Shown: positions 1 through 9,055, counted from the stretch's first letter. The stretch: DNA of 11,411 nt from Saccoglossus kowalevskii (GCF_000003605.2 NW_003123407.1:471578-482988); one strand, 5' to 3'. The notes: a model not told the origin generated them from the letters alone. Made by a program: numbers and translations.

Positions 1-464
1 ACACGATATAAAAGGTTAAACGATCGGGTACAAATAAATGTGTTACAGTGTTTTAAATCCAAAATTAGGTATCGGGTAACTAACGAATACAACTATCACC
101 TGCTCACAAAGTCTCTAGATGTATTTGAAACACAGTGGTGCATTAATGACGCCATTGCAATCCTGGATGACAACTCACTAATAATCCCCGATATCTTAGA
201 CAATGGCTGAACAATATCCTTTTTAGTTGTACAAACCCGCCTTTTCGATTGCTTTTTATTAGATTTATTGTACTTTTAAGTATTTTTAGAATTGTAATTA
301 TTTGAGTGTAAAACCATTTGTTATTGTTATCGTTCAATGTCGTACATGTCTCTAACTCACGTCTCGTCACTTGTTTATCTGTTTGTAACCTCCGCTAATC
401 ATTTGTGATCGTTTAATCGTTTTTATTTTGAACCGAGAAATGTGTCAAACGAATGACTGTTATC
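1..464. other. Non-coding flank, no gene recognised
   Basis: AT-rich sequence without a convincing gene. A 75-codon open frame on the minus strand (370-143) has no recognisable domain, signal peptide or splice context. Open runs of this size are expected by chance at this base composition. A short motif atcgggta occurs twice (24-31 and 72-79). No promoter, RNA gene or repeat boundary could be supported. Confidence 0.5.
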
Positions 465-468
465 CCGA

Positions 469-511
469 TGGCACAGGGCAGGGGGGTTCGATTCCCCCAT
501 TGTCCGTGCCA
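469..511 (+). other. 43-nt hairpin carrying Pol III B box
   Basis: TGGCAC (469-474) pairs with GTGCCA (506-511). GGGCAG (476-481) pairs with TTGTCC (500-505), including two G-U pairs. GGGGG (482-486) pairs with CCCCC (494-498). The loop is TTCGATT (487-493), and A475 and A499 are single bulges. This gives 17 base pairs in an almost continuous stem. The structure is seen directly. Its role is unknown: it may be a collapsed tRNA-like head in which the anticodon arm was lost. Confidence 0.65.
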
Positions 512-602
512 CTTGGTGTTGGCCTGCCCACGGGGTTTCTCGGTTTTATTTCTCACTGTCCAGTCGTTATTGATTTATTATTTACCCGTAGAATCAAAAA
601 GG

Positions 603-650
603 ATCTATCTATCTATCTATCCCGCCTATTTAGCTATCTATCCCGCCTAT
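603..650 (+). repeat. (ATCT)n run and 21-bp tandem repeat, SINE tail
   Basis: A (ATCT)-type microsatellite occupies 603-620. The 17-mer ctatctatcccgcctat occurs at 613-629 and again at 634-650, giving a period of 21 bp. Simple-sequence 3' tails are typical of SINEs, so this probably marks the 3' end of the adjacent element. Confidence 0.75.
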
Positions 651-655
651 GTGAA

Positions 656-1966
656 TGATGTAAACCACCTCACATGTATTTGTATTTAAACTACACGTGT
701 ATTTTGTAACCCTCTTCCCTTGTATGCAGATGTGGTTTGTAAACTAATATTGATATAGATATTTGAAACCATTAGAAGATCGTACACAACAATATTTATA
801 TAATATAGACTTTGAATAGTTGTAGATTTATCCAAACAAACACCAATATACTTAAATGTATATGGAGATTGTAAACTGTTTCACTTGTATTACTATGGAC
901 ATTATAAATTGCGGACAACAGGACAACAAATTTATATGACGAAATCCGCGTCAGAATTACCAATTACTACAGATGCAGTATAATAACATAATAACATAAT
1001 AACAGTTATCGACATTTGAAGTTAACTCCCCAATATATGTACTTTTATGCTATTATTTCCGTGCATGCTATTAAAGATATGATCATGAAATATGCTAGTG
1101 TACAAGTAATTCTAAAATAATTACAGTAAATTTGATTCAGAACAATAAATAGCAAATGATTTTGGATTTGATTTCAGGTAACTTTGTCTGTTTATGTATA
1201 TAATACACTGAAAAACCACTGTCATACTGACCAAATGTTAATTTGAATTACATGGATTTCATTCTCAATGGACAGAGCAACTGCTGTTTTGAAATCTAAT
1301 GAGTCTTTTATACATATATTATAACACACACTTGGATTATAAAATATGTACAATAATAAGCCAGTATCATTACCACATATGTAGGTGTTGTATACATTAC
1401 ACGTAAATGTTAAAGAACCGTCTGAATAGCATGACATTACAAAACTAGCATTTTTTCAATTAAGACACAGAACAACAAATTTATCGAATAATTTACATCG
1501 AGAAGCCAAATGTTACTAGTCCTAAATCTGAATGTAAATAATGAATACAAGTACTTGCATACAGGCAGGCATGAAAACAACAATGGTACGGGAATATTGT
1601 GCAGACAAGTACTCTCACAGTGAAAAAATAATTAATTAAGACCAACAGAATTCAAAATAAAGTACCCATTACCAGAACATCCATTAACAATAGACAATTG
1701 AATTTCAGCCTTAAGTCACAATGACTGTCATCATTCATTGTGAACATATATTTTTCCCCGGAATAACATGCAAAGACATTTTTTAAATAAATAAGTCAAA
1801 ACATCATGAGATTAGAAAAATCAATACAAATGCTAACAAACAATTGGTTCTGGAGAGTTCGATTTCTATAAATTTATGTGCATGCAACATCAACGTTGAA
1901 TAATTGAACTGCAACATATTGTAATACTAACAATACTAACCAAACTAGTTATTACCTTTTAGTCTT
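656..1966. other. Gene-free AT-rich stretch
   Basis: No gene is recognised over about 1.3 kb. The longest open frame is 71 codons on the minus strand (1437-1222). It begins at an ATG and contains several cysteines, but has no signal peptide, cleavage site or known domain, and its length is within chance expectation. The only structured sequence noted is a short octamer tandem repeat at 980-1003. Confidence 0.5.
980..1003 (+). repeat. Tandem octamer (ATAATAAC)x3
   Basis: Three exact consecutive copies of ataataac cover 24 nt. It is a simple minisatellite-like run within AT-rich DNA, with no functional inference. Confidence 0.85.
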
Positions 1967-2597
1967 TTTAGCGGTGTGCCATAAGTGGGACTCGTGACTG
2001 TTCACATTATACATATTGTTTCTTCGGCTAAAAAATACAAAAAAAGTAATCAGTGATTGTTATTTGTTGTGAGTTCAGTATTGACAGTCAATGCTTTGCA
2101 TGTCTAGTATAGTAGAATAAGAGTAACCTCATTAGGTTTGAATTTATATTTTAGTCATTTTCTAAAACCAACATTTACTGTAGTAAGTGGGACAATAATG
2201 TTTTACCTCGTGACACCTCTACTGAGCGATACAAGCGAAAAAATAATAAAAAAATATTAATATGTTTTTTCGCTTATGCTCAATGAAAATATATTTATGC
2301 TTCTACTCTTACTGTGACGTTGTACAATATAATACAATTGTCGATATTCGTGTCCATCCATGTTATGAAATGGGTTGTGTTCTTAGCAACAAGTTACAAC
2401 TAAAACAGCTAAATTTCTTTGAGGTTGACGACTCATGATTTTATATATAACGATCTTGGTATTACAAATGGTTCATATTAAGTCTACACAGATCAAAAAC
2501 TAATATTCCATTATCTATTTTAAAATACCGTATTGTTATACACAGCCAATGTATTATTCTTCTGGAAAATAGTATCTTTCATTGCAATGACGACAAT
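1967..2597 (+). repeat. Direct repeat, copy 1 (about 631 bp)
   Basis: This segment aligns along its length with 3532-4096, by eye at roughly four matches in five. Long shared blocks include gacgttgtacaatataatac versus gttacgttgtacaatataat, and ttattcttctggaaaatagt in both. The alignment is interrupted mainly by a foldback insert at 2224-2281 and a small indel near 2490. Homology fades outside both ends. The pair may be an old segmental duplication or two copies of an unnamed dispersed repeat. The copies share a GTAAGT hexamer (2183-2188 and 3756-3761). No coding frame is conserved across the full length. Confidence 0.85.
2224..2281. mobile_element. 58-bp foldback insert in repeat copy 1
   Basis: The left end GAGCgatacAAGCGAAAAAA is matched, inverted, by TTTTTTCGCTTATGCTC at the right end. 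The arms are about 17-20 bp around a short A/T-rich centre. The equivalent position in the second repeat copy (near 3792) lacks it, so it was probably inserted in copy 1 after the duplication. It resembles a tiny MITE or foldback element. No clear target-site duplication was found, and a deletion from copy 2 is the alternative. Confidence 0.55.
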
Positions 2598-3531
2598 GTA
2601 AATATGTCATTCATATTTGATGAAATTGAATTTATTCACAAAAATGCCCAACCGATGTCAGTCCTGGGCGCCTAAACCTAGTTTACGTATGTCAGAAGTC
2701 CAATTGTCGCGCATCTCCATGCATCTCCATTGAATATTTGACACTAATTCAAGCTTCTGCAAAATCATTTTACCAATGGAATCATACGCTCATAGCACCT
2801 ATGAATACGTCATTATTCCATCCATATATTAATAGAAAATTAAAACAATAACCCAAAGGCATATTAGTGAAGTTTACTAGCTGGTAAATGATTTTGTTTT
2901 GAATTATATTATTATAAGTGAATCCTCTAAATTCTTAAAAATATAGAATTTCAAATGATTTTTTTCTTATATTTCCCGAGGAATGTCCACGGACACCCCT
3001 GTGGCGAAAATGGTTTGGTTCATATCAGCGCAATTCAAAATAACAACAGTGCATTAATATGCTGGAAATAAATGCGGGTACTATTTAAATATCACCGAAT
3101 TATGATAAACAGTTTTTCAACGTTTAATTTTACATATATTTAATAAATGTTTTCATCAAAAACAGAAAACGAAAAAAAAACCAAAAAAACATCAACCTTG
3201 CTTGTTATCTCGACGTTTTATATGAACATGATTTAACCATATCTTGCTCGAAAGGGAGATACAAAGATTAGAAGATTAATCGATGACAAAAATGCTAAAA
3301 ATATTTAAATTATGACGCATATTAGTCATATTTCGAACACATAGGTCGCACTGTGAAATAGACATTAACTGAGCTTGCAAGGTTTGACAGTATTCACGAC
3401 AGTATTACAGGTTTGATTGTTTTATGTAATCTAAGGCTTTGTTATTTATGTATGAGGTTTCACTATTGGTTGCATGTATTATATTAATTTCATAGACAAA
3501 TCAATCAGCACCGAATCAGTGAGCTTTATGT
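2598..3531. other. Spacer between the two direct repeat copies
   Basis: About 930 bp of AT-rich sequence with no gene recognised. It contains a perfect tandem decamer gcatctccat x2 (2711-2730), a small inverted repeat tgtccacggaca (2984-2995) and A-rich runs near 3170-3190. No clear decayed copy of the cysteine-rich peptide exon was found here, although the equivalent exon lies downstream of the second repeat copy. Confidence 0.5.
2711..2730 (+). repeat. Tandem decamer gcatctccat x2
   Basis: Two perfect adjacent copies of a 10-mer. Local slippage or duplication is the simplest explanation. No function is inferred. Confidence 0.8.
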
Positions 3532-4096
3532 TTTATAGTGAGTTGCTATGAGTGGGACCCGTAACTGTTCACACCTTACATACTCGTATATCGGCTCAAA
3601 ATTACCACGAAATTAAATAGTGATTGTTATTTGCTGTGTGTTCAGCATTGGTAGTACATGCTTCGCATGTCTAGTATGGTAGAATAGGTAACCTCAACGT
3701 TTACATGGGTTGGAATTGATGTTTTAGTCATTTTGTAAAATTTACATTTACAACAGTAAGTAAGACAATTATGTTTTACCTCGTGACACCTCGCGACATT
3801 TATGATTCTTCTCTCACTGTTACGTTGTACAATATAATACTTTTGTCGATATTCGTGTTCATCCATGTTATCAAATGGGTTGTGTTCTTAGCACCAAGTC
3901 TCAACTAAAACAGCTAAATTTCTTTGTTGTTGACGGCCAATGATTTTATATATAACGACCTTAGTATTACAGATGGTTCAGATTACACCGATCAAAAAGT
4001 AATATTCCAATATCTTCTTAAACTTACAGTATTTTTATACATAGCCAATGTCTTATTCTTCTGGAAAATAGTATCCTTCATTGCGACGACCACAAT
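3532..4096 (+). repeat. Direct repeat, copy 2 (about 565 bp)
   Basis: This is the partner of 1967-2597, in the same orientation and offset by about 1.57 kb. It lacks the 58-bp foldback. It ends about 635 bp before the start codon of the cysteine-rich peptide exon. A GTAAGT at 3756-3761, also present in copy 1, could be a splice donor paired with the acceptor at 4722, which would place a 5' untranslated exon in the repeat. That is conjecture. Open frames here have no ATG at their 5' limit and are not preserved in copy 1, so the unit is probably non-coding. Confidence 0.85.
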
Positions 4097-4694
4097 TTCA
4101 CCAATTCCATTTGTCCACCATTTCCAGTTATTTCTTGAGTATTTGACAAGTCCAAACCCAGGCTGTTTAGAAATAATCACAAATTCGGTGATCAATATAA
4201 AAAAAAAAACGTCACTAAGAACTAAAAATTCTATGATATAATATAAAGGTATATGCACGTCATCTCGCATAATATAAATGTTTAGTTCACGAAGACTATC
4301 TCTCGCAATTATAATATAAATCACCCCATCAAATATCCCTTATTTTCGTGGAAAGGCATTTGTGACCGTAATTTTTGAAGACAAAGCTTGTAGAGGAAAT
4401 GTAATTGTTATTATGCTTCTAGTTCTCTTTTCATTGCAAAATGTCTTCGTATGGCTTCCTTATAAAAGCAACTTAATTTGTGGCATGCTATGTCTTGTTA
4501 TGCATGTTCTGTGCCATTGTGTACAACTAATTGTGTTTTTTTAAATTTGGTTTCAACAAGAAAATTGTTTCTGATCTCTGTTCGCTGTTGTATGACCAAA
4601 CTGATTCCACACCATGCCTTAGGAGAAGCACTAATAGTACTCCCATATGTGAAATTATTACTATTATTCAAATTTATTCAGTGATTTGTATATG
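4097..4694. other. Upstream or intronic DNA before peptide exon
   Basis: No separate gene is recognised. Short open frames at 4362-4544 and 4478-4684 lack ATG-led, domain-bearing proteins and overlap one another. Because the region ends in a branch point and 3' splice site, it is most simply an intron in the 5' untranslated region of the peptide gene. The first exon and promoter are not identified. Confidence 0.45.
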
Positions 4695-4722
4695 CTAATA
4701 TATTTTGTGATTGTTTGTTCAG
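4695..4722 (+). promoter_or_regulatory. 3' splice site with branch point
   Basis: CTAAT at 4695-4699 fits the metazoan branch-point consensus, with A4698 as the branch base. It is followed by a T-rich tract (tattttgtgattgtttgttc) and AG at 4721-4722, a branch-to-AG distance of about 24 nt. The ATG lies 8 nt into the exon. The arrangement suggests an intron in the 5' untranslated region. An alternative reading without splicing would allow an in-frame ATG at 4692, adding 13 residues in front of a normal-looking signal peptide, which is less likely. Confidence 0.6.
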
Positions 4723-4730
4723 CTCCAGGC

Positions 4731-4928
4731 ATGGCAGAAATTCGAATATTGCTGTTGATTTGTCTGGTTGCCACAACCATGGTTTACTCCGGTGAAATCC
4801 GCACTACTCTCTCTGATGACAAGACAAATGACATTCAAATTAATGATAATCATCAAATTGAGGAGAGCAACCATGACAGTGAAATTAACAAGAGATATTG
4901 TCCTCCATGTTGTCCACCATTTTGTTAA
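4731..4928 (+). CDS. Secreted cysteine-rich peptide precursor, conotoxin-like layout
   Basis: A 65-residue prepropeptide. Residues 1-20 form a signal peptide: short charged start (MAEIR), hydrophobic core LLLICLVATTMV, likely cleavage after VYS. Residues 21-53 are a polar, acidic propeptide (nine Asp/Glu against two Lys/Arg). Lys54-Arg55 is a dibasic processing site. Residues 56-65 are the mature decapeptide YCPPCCPPFC, with cysteines in a C-CC-C pattern, four prolines, two possible disulfides and an immediate stop. There is no C-terminal Gly, so no amidation is expected. The start was chosen for its strong context (G at -3, G at +4), for the signal peptide directly behind it, and for lying just after the splice acceptor. 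Signal, propeptide, KR and Cys-rich C-terminus is the layout of cone-snail, other gastropod and many cnidarian toxins or neuropeptides. No named family is recognised, and the target is unknown. The whole coding sequence lies in one exon, unlike the split precursors of several conotoxin families. Confidence 0.78.
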   Translation: MAEIRILLLICLVATTMVYSGEIRTTLSDDKTNDIQINDNHQIEESNHDSEINKRYCPPCCPPFC

Positions 4929-4958
4929 GAAGAATTGCGACAGATTTGCATACATTTA

Positions 4959-4964
4959 ATTAAA
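4959..4964 (+). terminator. Candidate poly(A) signal ATTAAA
   Basis: ATTAAA is the common variant of the poly(A) hexamer and lies 31 nt after the stop codon of the peptide gene. It would give a very short 3' untranslated region. An A-rich tract follows immediately. A canonical AATAAA further on, at 5774-5779, is an alternative. In DNA this AT-rich such hexamers also occur by chance. Confidence 0.35.
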
Positions 4965-7500
4965 AAAATATTATCTGCAAAATCAATGTGCATATTTTCT
5001 CTAATAGATACAAGACTTATTCTAATTATAAACCGTGTAGCTGTGCCGTCACATGTTCGACACAAGCAAACTAAGGTGAGAACCATTAGAAACATGGCGA
5101 TGGTAGAAAAAACACTACAGTGTCGCACCAACCCCACATTTAAAAGTTCGAGCAAAAGCTCCATATGTGTTTCCAGACTGTATTAAGAGCTCAACATAAA
5201 CGTTAGAAAATAGACAGTATTACGAGCACAATGTAAAAGGTTAGAAAATAGCAAACACAGTTGTGAAAAGCGAGTGTAAATTGTTGATTGTGGTGGATTT
5301 CGTTGTAAATGTTGACCTAAGTGGATGTGCATTCAAAACTAGTAGTGGAAACTTTGAAAAAGAAACGAAACTTCTAGTCAATGAGTCTCAAATAGTGGAA
5401 TTGTCGCCTGAAGCAAGTAGAGGCCACAGGGCAAATTTGAAACATTACAATCGACTTCAATGTAAACATTGAAACATTTGAAAACATTAAAAGACCGAAA
5501 ATTATGAAGTAGTTCGTCACATACATATAGCTATGTGGTCATATAATCAGCGTATGTGGATTGTTAAGCTTTGTCGGGAGTGGCAAGTAATTGCATGGGG
5601 ACCAACTGACAAAATCACCTAGCTATTCTATTTTTTTAAGTGACAGACATTTCATACATATATTTCAATTTAATATATCCAATTTGTGACTGTGGAGGTG
5701 AACCGTTTTGTAGAATAATATAAAAAAACAAGTTTTAATGTCCAAAGGAATTTGTAGATTTGCACGTATTTACAATAAAATCTTGCTGCATTTAGACAAT
5801 AACAATGGATACTATAATTTCAATTTAGTTTACTAATCGCCGACCATAGCAAGTATCTCTAGGAACTGGTATAATAATGAAAGTTTTGCATCCACATTAT
5901 GGCATTGATGAAAACGAACTACCAGAACACAGGACTGGGAAAATATGGAGATAAACGTTTACCCAACACGAAAATAACAACATTGGTGAAAAGTGGGTAC
6001 TGTAATGATGAAGTTGATAATGGTTGTGGGAAATTTAACAGCGTTGAATCAATGCGGGCATCTTGCATCTACGGCAAATATGTTGTCGGTGTCCAGAGAG
6101 GGGACGGCCAACACGCCTTTAACAAGAGAACGTAAACAATTTTTATATGAATTAACAATAACTTGTAAGCAAAAATTGTGATATGTATAACATTTATTAA
6201 TAACGAAAACAACTATTCATTATCTTCAATTCAAAATGACCAATTCGCAAAACCTTTTTTTCCATTATTGCCAGTCGGATTAACAACATTTATTGATGTC
6301 GAACTTAACGCAGGCAAGTTATTTTTACGAGCTGTTACGAGCCAAGGAAGTGGGAACTGAACATGGTGATTGTTTATATAAACACTGATACAGTTAATTG
6401 CATTTATCGTTTACAGACCTAAGTCTTGACTTATAATTATATAATTTCTCTGAACACATTTCAAGAAGCTTGCTTTCCTAGAATCATGGGTAAATTCAAT
6501 CTAATCAATTATGATATTTTGCTTTATGACCACGTTATGGCACGTTATTATGGCCTAATATGTTCATGAAGATAGCATAAATGGTTTGCAGGTACCAGCA
6601 AATTTAAGCCCTTGAAAATGTGCCTGCAAGATCGAATAGTAATAAACCTAATAAATAATTTCCTTTCCACAATTTGAGAGGTCTTTTTGGAAGGAAAACC
6701 GCATGTGAAATACATTTTCATTGCGAAGGCGAGTGATGAATGAGTAAAATTTAGATTTGGAGTAACCAAAGTGTTTTTTTTGGAAAGGGTGGCTTACAAA
6801 ATGTCATTGAAATTGGAGACAGGGTAATATCATACATCATAAATATCTTTTAGGAATATAAGCAGTTAAAAGCAAACATAGCTGCCACCAGGGTTTGGCC
6901 AGACTCCACACAAAGAAGTTCGCTGATTCAGTTCTAAACTTTGTGGATTCAGAAGAAAGATTCATAATAACAAGTTTGTTATGCACTCATACAGATACTT
7001 TTCGGTATCCACATATTAACGTCATATTCTGTTTCAGTATAAATCTCTCACCTGTAAAGCTGTTCTGGTAAGGTACTCAGCTTTTATTAAATGTTTTCTG
7101 AAATGTTTCTGCTGGGAAGAGTCTCTGGTAGTGGTCACTTATTCTGATTCCCGTCTAGAAAGTAATGCCCATGGTTTGTGAAATGACCACACGCAATCTG
7201 TGACGTCATCTCTATCACGCCATAATTGGAATGGGTCCATAATGAAATTAAAACGTAGCATTATTATTATTAAGGCTATTCCTTTAATTGTGTCGCATCC
7301 CCCTGGAAGCAAAACTGAATAGGAATTCAACCTCTAAGAATCAATACTTTCTTATTCTCGTATACTTTCTTTTCCAGGCTTTTGTCTTTGTAAATGTCTT
7401 ATTGTTCTACTCCTTTAATATTTGGATTGTAAGACAGCGCGGGTCCAGTCATCGTTAGGAATACTTTACACTTCAGCCTGGATCTGTTAAGTCAGTGACG
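4965..7500. other. Gene-poor region downstream of peptide gene
   Basis: About 2.5 kb without a recognised gene. Frames at 4935-5186, 5263-5472, 6178-6360 and minus 6769-6548 are chance-length, without domains. A 78-codon frame at 5899-6135 starts with ATG and has three cysteines, but lacks a signal peptide. An open run of about 68 codons without ATG (about 6863-7069) reads as ordinary amino-acid composition and is flanked by no firm splice sites. A perfect 18-nt palindrome sits at 5456-5473, an AATAAA at 5774-5779, and gttagaaaatag occurs twice (5203 and 5240). Confidence 0.45.
5456..5473. repeat. Perfect 18-nt palindromic hairpin
   Basis: TTCAATGT (5456-5463) and ACATTGAA (5466-5473) are exact inverted copies around AA. 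Short palindromes of this kind can bind dimeric transcription factors but also arise by chance in AT-rich DNA. Confidence 0.7.
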
Positions 7501-8266
7501 GAAAATATAGGCCATGTTTACCGTCTGTCATTTCCTCTCTGTGGTCGTTCTGCATAGTGATCTTGAAGTGCACCTTGATGTCGAATTATGCGAAATCTTT
7601 GAAATACTTGGAAAAACACAAAGCGAGAATTGTAATAAATCGGGTATAATAGATAGTAAAAAAATACTTTTTTGGAGGTCGGTAAATTCCTGGAATATAC
7701 GCGCTCGGGATCTACTCGTCTATGCACTTGGTTCGTCTTCGTCGCTCAACAGGAAGTTCTAGTCGAGATGGTAATTATTATTAATTATTTTTAGATAATT
7801 ATCACACATCATTAATACATTTTACAACATATTTTGAAAAAGAAACATTCGCAAGCTTTTAAATAACATTGAAGCAAACGTAAAACAAAAATATGTAAAC
7901 CAGTTGTAGTCATCAATCACAAAAGATAATAGTGCACTTAGAACATTTGCAAAAATCAAATTTAAATACTTTCTTGAGCCATATTTGACATTACAAAACA
8001 TTAATCACAGAGGTTCATTGCTAAAATTGAGAACAAGCAAGCACAAACTTGAAATTGGAAGGGACAGGTACACACGCCCAAAACACTGCTAAATGAATGA
8101 ATGTGCAAACAGTGCAACATGAATGTGATTGAGAATGAAAGTCCACTTTCTCAAAAAATATGGGAACTTGCTCCAGCAACATTTGTCTGAAGTGCAGAAG
8201 AAAGTGACATTATTAAAAAGGTTTCGTATTTTATTTACAAAGCTTAGGGTAGTTAAAATGTTTGTA

Positions 8267-8268
<2 letters not shown>
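7501..8268. other. Gene-free stretch with one overlapping ORF pair
   Basis: Opposed frames at 7514-7762 (plus, ATG start, 82 codons) and 7727-7518 (minus) overlap one another. Neither shows a domain, signal peptide or splice context, and at most one could be real. The plus frame is slightly richer in GC than its surroundings, which is the only hint in its favour. The rest (7763-8268) is AT-rich with nothing recognised. Confidence 0.4.

Positions 8269-8298
<30 letters not shown>
8269..8298 (+). repeat. (TTA)10 microsatellite
   Basis: Ten exact TTA units over 30 nt. A looser TTA/ATT-rich tract follows at 8369-8394. The purity suggests a polymorphic locus. Confidence 0.95.
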
Positions 8299-9055
8299 GT
8301 CTTTAAGAAAATATCATCTTTTCCACACATTACTTTGAAACTTAAGATTATAATATTTTCTCTTTTTTTATTATTTCGTTATTATTATTATATTTGGTTA
8401 TACTTTTATGACACTGTACTGTACTGATGTACTAATATTGCATTTCCAAAGATAAATATTATTATGCATTGAATAAAGAAACAGAAATAATCACAAAAAT
8501 GTGCACAATTTATTACAATGTTAATTAGTATAGTCTAATTGAAACACAGTCTGAGTCAAAATATTCATTATTATCTTCATTGCCAAATATTTTTGATTTG
8601 TACGCAAACTCTCAATGAAAAGCAATTTCTGCCATGATGTATTAATGCATTATTGCACCCGTAACAGCTTCATTTGAGTGCATTTCACTTTTATTAACAT
8701 TGCATTGTCAAAGAGTACATACTCACGGTGGTATATCATGTAAAACCGGTTATCAGTATTCGTTAAAAAACACCAAATTTATGTAAAAATCTCTTGAGCC
8801 ATGGCTCTGTGAGTTTGTCGACATCATCCATCATGTAAACGTAAAAATAACGATAAAACAAACGGTTCGCAAGCAGGAAACTTAGGAAAACAAACAACGC
8901 ACAACTTTATGCTAGGACGCCATTTTTAACCTAAGCTTGACCTGTGTCACGAGACTGGCAACCGTTGTCAGGGTATCTCACGAGATCTCCATGCTCCAAA
9001 TTTATATTCCATTTAAGTAAGGTGTAATAGTTGCAGTGAGTGAGAGTACATACTT
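8299..9055. other. Gene-free stretch, locally CpG-bearing near 8905-8990
   Basis: No gene is recognised. A 12-bp perfect palindrome GAGCCATGGCTC occurs at 8796-8807. Around 8905-8990 the sequence is less AT-rich, with several CpG dinucleotides, a GCCATTTTT motif resembling a YY1 site, and two cacgaga copies (8948 and 8979). This could be a weak promoter for sequence downstream of 9059, but no TATA box or transcription start can be supported. Confidence 0.3.

Larger units (their letters stand above)
465..655 (+). mobile_element. tRNA-like SINE fragment
   Basis: The segment starts with a tRNA-like head. It has an A-box-like TGGCacAGggcaGG at 469-482 and a consensus B box GGTTCGATTCC at 485-495, set in a T-arm-like stem GGGGG/CCCCC with a 7-nt TTCGATT loop. 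It is followed by a GC-richer body (gcctgcccacggggtttctcgg, 522-543) and a short-unit tandem tail (603-650). Head, unrelated body and simple-repeat tail is the plan of tRNA-derived SINEs. The cggggtttctcgg stretch is reminiscent of the ggtttcctccgg body seen in invertebrate SINEs, from memory. No anticodon arm fits between the boxes, so it is not a working tRNA gene. The 5' end is uncertain, and target-site duplications were not found. Confidence 0.5.

Noticed and set aside
469-511. Functional tRNA gene
   Set aside because: The B box and T-arm are present, but there is no anticodon arm and the acceptor strands do not pair in tRNA fashion. SINE-like head preferred.
1222-1437. Minus-strand Cys-containing ORF with an Ig-like SLTFTC motif
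   Set aside because: The motif is too short to support an immunoglobulin fold. There is no signal peptide, no splice evidence, and the length is chance-like.
2598-3531. Decayed paralogue of the peptide exon after repeat copy 1
   Set aside because: Scanned for the signal, KR and Cys-Pro codon pattern. Nothing aligned convincingly.
3924-4324. Longest opposed ORF pair (plus 3924-4241, minus 4324-3992)
   Set aside because: Neither starts with ATG at its 5' limit, they overlap each other, and the homologous part of repeat copy 1 contains stops and an indel. No domain is seen.
4686-4730. Upstream in-frame extension of the peptide precursor (ATG at 4692)
   Set aside because: It lies on the branch point and polypyrimidine tract, and would put 13 extra residues before a complete signal peptide. 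ATG 4731 has better context.
5899-6135. Second cysteine-containing peptide gene
   Set aside because: ATG start and three cysteines, but no signal peptide and an odd cysteine number. The length is expected by chance.
7687-7695. TTCCTGGAA, a STAT-type palindrome
   Set aside because: A 9-bp motif with no nearby gene or cluster of similar sites. Expected by chance.
7514-7762. 82-codon ATG ORF
   Set aside because: No recognisable domain, overlaps a comparable minus-strand frame, no splice or poly(A) context.
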